DNA from: Bolinopsis microptera | Lineage: Eukaryota > Ctenophora > Tentaculata > Lobata > Bolinopsidae | Direction: 5' to 3' | Length of the DNA: 64,000 nucleotides | NCBI RefSeq assembly: GCF_026151205.1 | Contig: NC_087080.1 | Coordinates: 3,573,096-3,637,095, forward strand | Shown here: in pieces, positions 56,788 through 64,000 of the stretch | Numbering within the stretch: position 1 is the stretch's first letter | Layout of the letters: each line of letters begins with the position of its first letter | The notes under the pieces: model-generated | The model's input: the letters and a program-made list of their open reading frames with translations, nothing else | Told to the model about the DNA's origin: nothing | Databases searched by the model: none | Made by a program: the position numbers and the translations under genes

Positions 56788-59700
56788 ATGGATAATCATG
56801 CCATGGCAGGCCTTGTGGTACCACTAACAGTTCTGGGGATCATTGGAAATGGATGTGTTCTGTTACTCGTGTTTAGCAAAAATATGTTCAAATTGAATAG
56901 TGAGTTTTAGTTGTAGTTCTACTTTATTTTAATCTTAATTGCACACTCATAATCTTGGGTGCCGATGAGAAGAATTGATTATATTAACCAATAATTCTCA
57001 ATTTCAATTTTTCAAATACTTGATAATATGTATAAAGACGGTCTACGGATCAATACACCGATACCCTTAAATAAAGTTACATAGTACATTGCAAAATCAA
57101 ACAACCCCTATTCTCAGATGGTCTGTGTTTGCTGGTGCATCTTAGCATCATCGACTTCTTCAGGAGTTTACTTTGCAATCCACTGGTCATACACGCCCTC
57201 ATTTTCGGTAATTACAATATTCTGAAACCTTTTTGATCGCTTGATTACAACGAATTCAGATTGACAGATTCAAAAATTCTTTATCTTCTTAAACCAATTA
57301 TGTAGTTAAGTAGCAAGTTTTTTAGTAACGGAATACTCCTAGGTTTTTGGCCTGGTGGTGAAACTGGAATCATCTGTAAGATTTACCCTAGCCTTGTTCG
57401 AGTATTATCCTACACTTATATCGTTACTTTGGTTCTCATCGCTGTTGAACGGTAAATATTTGGAAACATTTTGGTAAATAGTTAGGGCAAGAATAGCATA
57501 GTCTGTGAATGAATTTGTAAATTTGTCTTCAAAACCGTCTTAAAATTTATCAGTCTTCCTAAATTGAAAGCCTTGAGTTAACAGTTAACACCATAAATTT
57601 GGTAAATAACGGCGTCCTTACATCCATACATACTGACTCTTATTTTTTGATATATGTTATGAACTACAAAAAACGAGTATATTATAAAACTTTATTATAG
57701 CACACCATGGTGTTTAGTAAATGATTCTATTATAATAGAATTACCTTACCACCTAGCTTATATATAAGCTAGGTGGTAAGGTAGTTTGGTTTATATCTTA
57801 CTGTAAATTTCAACAAGTGAACCCCATCTGATTAATATTATTTTCTGGGAAGTAAATAGTTAGATAAGTTGATATTTCGGTCGCTAGCGATGATTAAATT
57901 TTAGCCATTCAGGGTTACTTCTGTATGCAAAATCCAATCACAAGTTCGTATACTGTCGTCTACGATGATAGAATTGCAGTTCAGTGCAAAGTTTACTATT
58001 TATGGTATCATTACCAGAGCAAGATAACCATAATATAACAGATAACTACAACCTCTATTTTCGATCCTAACCTCAACCGTGCTAGATCTGAAACGTAGTT
58101 CAAAACAGCTGACACATAAAATTCCGCCCGACTTCCAACCCAATTACACTGCAGAAAATCATATATATTCGTTAACCTGTTGAACTCCTGTTCCATCAGA
58201 TTGGCTCTGGTTAAACTCTCAATAAGGAAGATCTGGAAAATTCTCCGAAAACGAAACATGCTGATTGCATCTGTAGCTGCTTGGTTCATTGCAGCGCTCT
58301 TTTCGGTTCCAAAGGCTTTTTATCTGCGTATAAGGTAAAGTTCAGTCGCTTTACTCTTTATCTATAATGTTCATAGTGTTAATTTTCAGTCAATATCAAA
58401 TATGAACGAAAAGAATCTGAATTCTGATCATGAAAATAATCAGTACTCCACTCCACAGGTTTCTCAAGCACATTGGGATGTGTACTTATTTTGGGTATGA
58501 TAAGATGGATACGACTCATCTGGCCCTCGTGTACCTGGATAAAATATTTCCTTTAACATCCCTTCTGATATTAGTTTTCAGCTACTCCGCCTTTCTCCTC
58601 AGGGTAAATTCCTACAATACTGATATGAATAGTTCTTTATTTCTGTCAATGGCAAGGGGAGTTATTTTTTGTTATTCTGTCAGACATCAGTTTCGCTTCC
58701 AATCCCGTCAAGCACAAGACAGCTCAAAAAGATTGGCTTTCGTGATCCTTATCTAAAGATATAGCATCCTAAAATTAACGTATCCATTCAACATTGCATA
58801 TAATGACAAATAATATCAAAGACTCTTCAGCTTCAATCGATTTGCCTACTTTCACGATTAATTGTCAAGATGTATAAAATAAATCTACCACAGGTCAATA
58901 CAATGCACAAACCAAAACTCGCAACAATCGCTAAGGTTAGTTTGATAATAATAGACGATAACCAAAACACTTACTATTAGTTGTGCATTCAAACTATATG
59001 ACACGATATAAAGATATAACAGAGTTATTAATTAATTGGTGGATTTTTAGGGAAGGGTTAAAGGTGCGGACAAAACGCTTGATGCTTGTTATGAAAAGGA
59101 TGAAAATACCACAAAGAAACTCGTCGCAGGTATAGCAAATGAATATGAATATAAATTGTATAGTAGTCTTAATCAGTATTGTGCTTTCAGTTTTAGTTTT
59201 AAAATGTAGGGCTCTCATCCCAGTTCATTTTGTAACGGAGATTTATATTAACAGGAAACGATGTAACAGAGTCGATATATTTTAATGTTGCCATGGGGTG
59301 GCAAGTCCCCATACATCGTGGTCCGGTAGTTTCATTGCGTCCTAATATACTTTTAAAACGTTTTTTCTTTTTTCTAAAGGACATAAATATCCAGTGCAAA
59401 CTTATTTATTTATACTAAAATAGTAAAATCAAATTCCTTTAGAGTTGGGTAACTGGAAGTTAGCAGTGAAATCGAAGAGGTGTGACGCATATGAGCTACA
59501 ACCATGCAGCTCCCGTTCAAATTCAACTTCGAGGGGCAAACTCCAACCTGAACCACCTAGAAAGGAATCACGGTCACATTTAGCCTCCAAACGATTCAGA
59601 AGGACTTGTATTATGATCAGCTGTGTTCTTGCGGTTTTTCTCATCACTTGGTCCCCTTATTTCTTGCTGAAGATCTTGTTTTTTGTTGATCAGAAGCACC

Positions 59701-59900
59701 CTATGACTAAGAGCCTTTTATTCCATCAGATTGCTTACATAACGTCGATACTGCCACCAGTTTTAAATCCAATGTTATACATATATAAGTTTCCAGCCAT
59801 AAAACAACATTTCGGTAGAATCAAGCAGACTGTAGTTAGGAACAGTGAAGCACCAAGAACGAGTGTTGTTGCTAGAAAGAATATCGTCGTTTTCTCCTAG
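56788..59900 (+). CDS. Class A (rhodopsin-like) G-protein-coupled receptor, eight exons
   Basis: Exons: 56788-56899, 57118-57207, 57343-57451, 58200-58334, 58459-58603, 58894-58935, 59051-59129, 59443-59900. Phases agree and give 389 residues. TM1 has GIIGNGCV (GN motif), TM2 LSIIDFF (LxxxD), and TM3 begins with a Cys (GIICKIYP) that can pair with C in GMCTYFGYD before TM5. The TM3 end reads AVERLALV where most receptors have D/ERY. TM6 has ITWSPYFL and TM7 NPMLYIYKF (NPxxY). A long charged third intracellular loop spans exons 6-8. It resembles peptide-receptor types; the ligand cannot be told. The first ATG gives a very short N-terminus before TM1, so an upstream exon is possible. Confidence 0.82.
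57725..57783. repeat. Two adjacent perfect palindromes in a GPCR intron
   Basis: 57725-57740 (TTCTATTATAATAGAA) and 57742-57783 (21-bp perfect arms, TACCTTACCACCTAGCTTATA and its complement) sit one base apart in intron 3. Confidence 0.88.
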
Positions 59901-60534
59901 TTGTAGAAGAGATGATAATCGTAAATTAGTGTCTTTTTTTCTCAGTATATATTGTGTTCTGTTACTCATTTTGCGTGTTTTCAGTTTCCCTATTCATGAT
60001 TATTTTCTGTTGAAAATGTCTAGTGATTACGAGTGTTGCGACATGGGAAAATCTTTCCAGGAGTCAGGACCCAGGTAAAGGAAATATCACTACATCATAT
60101 TAATGTAAATAAATGTATTTAGTTGTAGTTGTGAAAATAGTTTGAAAACTTTGTTTACCTGAAATGAGCATTTTCCCTTGTCACAATTAATTTATACACG
60201 GAATTACTAGAAAGTTTCAACAGAAGTATAATGATCATGCGACTCATTAACAATGCAATGTCCCTATTACATCCGGATAGTACATAAATATCATTAGACT
60301 TAGGCGAAGAAACCATAATTTTCACGGTTGGAAAATATATTTTGAGCCTGAAAAGTGAAAATACCCCAGATGAAATTTATCATTTATGAATATTATTTAC
60401 GAATTTCGTGGATTATACATTGCTGTTTTGGGTCTGTTAATTTTCTGTATGCAAACTTGAAACTGTTCAATCATCTATACAGTTTTTATTCATGATCAAA
60501 TTACGAGCGTTTAATATTAATTCTGTACGGGAGC

Positions 60535-60765
60535 AGGACTCTAGACTCTAAAGCGGGGGACTCTAGAGGCAGAGCGGGGACTCTAGAGGCAGAGCGGAGG
60601 ACTGTAGAGTGTAGCTGTAGAGCGGACTTGGTCGGAAGTAGGACCCTAGAGCGGAGTCAAATCGCCAGGGTAGGACTCTAGAGCGGAACTCCCTTACAGG
60701 ACCCATACTATGAGGACTCTAGAGCGGTACCCACATGCAGATTTTAGAGCGGTTAGAAATTTAGG
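60535..60765. repeat. Imperfect GACTCTAGAGCGG repeats
   Basis: About nine variants of GGACTCTAGAGCGG(A), including two GGGGACTCTAGAGGCAGAGC units, in 230 bp. Degenerate short satellite. Confidence 0.75.
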
Positions 60766-60942
60766 AACGTGATGATCGAGGAGTCCTACATTACTTCTGT
60801 ACATTTGGAAGTCCATTGAATAAACTTATCGACGAGCAGCGATACATTTGGAGTACAGTCAACTGTTCAGTATGGACTATGGGCTTATTTAATCAAACCA
60901 TTGGAACAACAAAACTTCGATAAAACTATAATCAATAATAAG

Positions 60943-62568
60943 AGACCCACCTTTTTAGTTTTTTGAAATAGTTGTGGACACAACAAGAAAATTGAGAATA
61001 ATCTTGTGCGAGGGTAGGGACCCAGATGTCGTTTCTAACCCAAATAAACTTTAAGGAGGCTTCTCATCAGTAGCCGCACCTCCTTACTCGGTTTCTGAAC
61101 TGGAATTCTATGGGCTTCCAGACGGCCAGACCGAGTATTACCATCCCATCCTTCTAGAGTTCATCACAAGTAGCACCCACCTTGAAGATCTTTGACACCC
61201 AGACACACCCCATTGGCGAACAAACTTTGGATATAATCTTACATGCTCCCGAAGGAATCCCTGGTTTATGGTCTTTCTCATCGTCACCAGCACTTTCACT
61301 AGGTCACAAGCTCTTTCACTGAAGTCATCAGCCCTTTCACTGAAGTCATCAGATGTGACTCTGATCAACGGTATAGTTGTGGACACAACAAGAAAATTGA
61401 GAATAATCTTGTGCGAGGGTAGGGACCCAGATGTCGTTTCTAACCCAAATAAACTTTAAGGAGGCTTCTCATCAGTAGCCGCACCTCCTTACTCGGTTTC
61501 TGAACTGGAATTCTATGGGCTTCCAGACGGCCAGACCGAGTATTACCATCCCATCCTTCTAGAGTTCATCACAAGTAGCACCCACCTTGAAGATCTTTGA
61601 CACCCAGACACACCCCATTGGCGAACAAACTTTGGATATAATCTTACATGCTCCCGAAGGAATCCCTGGTTTATGGTCTTTCTCATCGTCACCAGCACTT
61701 TCACTAGGTCACCAGCTCTTTCACTGAAGTCATCAGCCCTTTCACTGAAGTCATCAGATGTGACTCTGATCAACGGTATAGTTGTGGACACAACAAGAAA
61801 ATTGAGAATAATCTTGTGCGAGGGTAGGGACCCAGATGTCGTTTCTAACCCAAATAAACTTTAAGGAGGCTTCTCATCAGTAGCCGCACCTCCTTACTCG
61901 GTTTCTGAACTGGAATTCTATGGGCTTCCAGACGGCCAGACCGAGTATTACCATCCCATCCTTCTAGAGTTCATCACAAGTAGCACCCACCTTGAAGATC
62001 TTTGACACCCAGACACACCCCATTGGCGAACAAACTTTGGATATAATCTTACATGCTCCCGAAGGAATCCCTGGTTTATGGTCTTTCTCATCGTCACCAG
62101 CACTTTCACTAGGTCACCAGCTCTTTCACTGAAGTCATCAGCCCTTTCACTGAAGTCATCAGATGTGACTCTGATCAACGGTATAGTTGTGGACACAACA
62201 AGAAAATTGAGAATAATCTTGTGCGAGGGTAGGGACCCAGATGTCGTTTCTAACCCAAATAAACTTTAAGGAGGCTTCTCATCAGTAGCCGCACCTCCTT
62301 ACTCGGTTTCTGAACTGGAATTCTATGGGCTTCCAGACGGCCAGACCGAGTATTACCATCCCATCCTTCTAGAGTTCATCACAAGTAGCACCCACCTTGA
62401 AGATCTTTGACACCCAGACACACCCCATTGGCGAACAAACTTTGGATATAATCTTACATGCTCCCGAAGGAATCCCTGGTTTATGGTCTTTCTCATCGTC
62501 ACCAGCACTTTCACTAGGTCACCAGCGTTAAACCATTTTAGACCCACCTTTTTAGTTTTTTGAAATAG
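60943..62568. repeat. 405-bp tandem satellite bracketed by 29-bp direct repeats
   Basis: Units start at GTTGTGGACACAAC at 60971, 61376, 61781 and 62186: three full 405-bp copies and one truncated at about 62526. The copies are almost identical (one difference seen, AGGTCACAAG versus AGGTCACCAG). Each unit contains internal CTTTCACTGAAGTCATCAG sub-repeats, an AATAAA and a small AGGAGG...CCTCCT inverted pair. The whole array lies between two identical 29-bp copies (60943-60971 and 62540-62568, core ACCCACCTTTTTAGTTTT). Confidence 0.9.
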
Positions 62569-62569
62569 A

Positions 62570-64000
62570 GAGATCAGATCCAAAATGGATCGTTAAACCA
62601 TTTTAGATTTTTTGTTTCAAATCAAGAAATAAGAGTGTAAATTTTTCTGTCATGTGACATGTCTTCATTTCAATTTTACGTGAGCAGTAGAATGTAAAAC
62701 CATGAACCAGTTCGACAGTAAACATATAAGATAGGTAAAGATATTGGCCGCTCGCTAGGAACAAGTTTTAATTTATTTTGCATGCTGCGTACTAGCTGCG
62801 CTGCGCGCGCGCGTCTAACTTGAGCGCAAAGCTCATTAAAATCTACAGTGCCGCGCGTTACATTGAGTCTAAAAAACGTGTGCAGTTCAGAACTTGCACC
62901 TCTAATGTAACATTGAACTACGTCAACGGCCAATTCAATAATTAGTGGAATTGGAGCGTGAACAATGTATAATGACAAAACAGTTAAAACAATAAGTCCT
63001 TACGAATGTTTAAATAAGCATTCTATTCATTAACGAGGGAACTGAGAAGAGCAATGTTGAGCGCAAGATAGATGTTCATTAAATTCGCCTCTACTTTTAC
63101 TTCCTACACGGCGTATCGTCTCAACTCGAGTTTACATTATTATTTCTCAATAACATGACGTCATTGGAATGTGATGGAATGCTAACAACACGGTCACTAA
63201 ACGCTCTTACTGTAGTATCAGTGGTAAATGACTATGAGTGTAAAGAATGTCTAGTGCTTTACACTACTGGTTAAAGTGAAGTGGCCGATCCTCAAGTTGT
63301 TGGTCGTTACACTAACGAAATGAAACTAGAAACATTATCATTTGCGCAAAAACAATGGTCATATTAACATGCAGTAGTATTTTCAATAATATGCGGATCT
63401 GAACAACATTTACGGAAATTAAACTAGTAGTTACAGATTCTGTTCCTGTCAAACTCAAACCTAAATATCTGATTATCTGAAAGCAAATTTCCAATTCTGA
63501 AATCATTAAAATATTCTGTATTATTATGAGTAAAAAACTTATTAATCTACAATGATTACACATAATTAAAAACAATCACGTAAAAATTGAAAATGAATGT
63601 ATAAAAATAAACTGTTGTCAGAATTTAATTAACTGAAGTCAGAAAGTTCTCATTCCAATCACGAAAAACGAACTAAAGCCTTACTTGATCACATTATACT
63701 TAGCGGTGTTATTTTTAAGTTAGAGGTATTATTTACAAGAAAATAATAAGTATAAAAGAAAATTAAATCGTTGTGTTCAAAGATGTTCCATAACGTCATT
63801 ATAAATCGATTATATGGGTAATGGATAATGAATCAATCTAAAGTCAGTAGTCACTATTTACTGGAATAGCTCATGAAAAAAGTAATGTATCTGACACATA
63901 AAAATGTGATAATATGACTACGCATATTACATAATGTAAATACTCGTGGTCAGTTATCTTTACAATTTATCAGTCATTCAAAAGCGATTTATTGCAACAT
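62570..64000. other. Right-hand end, nothing recognised
   Basis: AT-rich with a CGCGCGCG patch at about 62798-62812. No ORF with a recognisable domain, RNA gene or element boundary. Confidence 0.5.

Noticed and set aside
61138-62583. Repeated 82-codon minus-strand and 63-codon plus-strand frames
   Set aside because: They recur because the 405-bp satellite repeats; no known domain and opposite frames overlap.

Overview
The window is animal (metazoan) genomic DNA. It is AT-rich, with multi-exon genes that have GT-AG introns of 0.1-13 kb, dispersed tRNA-Ala copies, CR1-like LINEs and many inverted-repeat DNA elements. The gene families are SPICE1, TIMP/NTR, SLC22, class A GPCR and RanBP2 zinc finger. 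They point to an invertebrate, possibly a non-bilaterian or early-branching animal, but the species cannot be named from the sequence.

Left two thirds (1-43.4 kb): one large plus-strand gene fills this stretch. I join 18 exons (160-43405) whose splice phases agree at every junction, giving 1,323 residues plus stop. The upstream start lies outside the window. The N-terminal, hairpin and coiled-coil segments match SPICE1, the spindle and centriole-associated protein. Its introns hold other genes: five minus-strand tRNA-Ala(AGC) copies in a ~650-715 bp repeat (1.0-3.8 kb); two tandem TIMP-like secreted protein genes on the same strand (10.05-10.67 and 12.99-13.63 kb), the second with a clear TATA promoter; a 4-kb TTAA-flanked element holding two LINE fragments (15.03-19.02 kb); an intronless RanBP2-type zinc-finger gene (21.07-21.63 kb); a full-length, open two-ORF LINE (about 22.9-29.3 kb); a TA-flanked element (30.95-31.81 kb); and a complete eight-exon SLC22-type transporter gene on the opposite strand (34.14-36.84 kb).

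Middle (43.4-56.8 kb): no supportable protein gene. It is a repeat-rich spacer containing a ~2.7-kb TIR element with a hAT-type MITE nested in it (perfect 8-bp target duplication), a 502-bp fold-back element with perfect 146-bp inverted repeats, several smaller hairpin elements and short tandem arrays.

Right (56.8-64 kb): an eight-exon class A GPCR (389 aa) is followed by a GACTCTAGAGCGG-type short-repeat patch and a 405-bp tandem satellite (about 3.8 copies) bracketed by 29-bp direct repeats. Nothing is recognised after 62.6 kb.

Most notable: the LINE ORF1 joins a PHD-like finger, an AlkB-type 2OG-Fe(II) dioxygenase domain with all canonical residues, and an SGNH-esterase domain, while ORF2 also begins with a PHD-like finger. 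TIMP-like genes sit nested in a host intron, recalling the known TIMP/synapsin arrangement but with a different host and orientation, and they lack the usual Cys-x-Cys inhibitory start.
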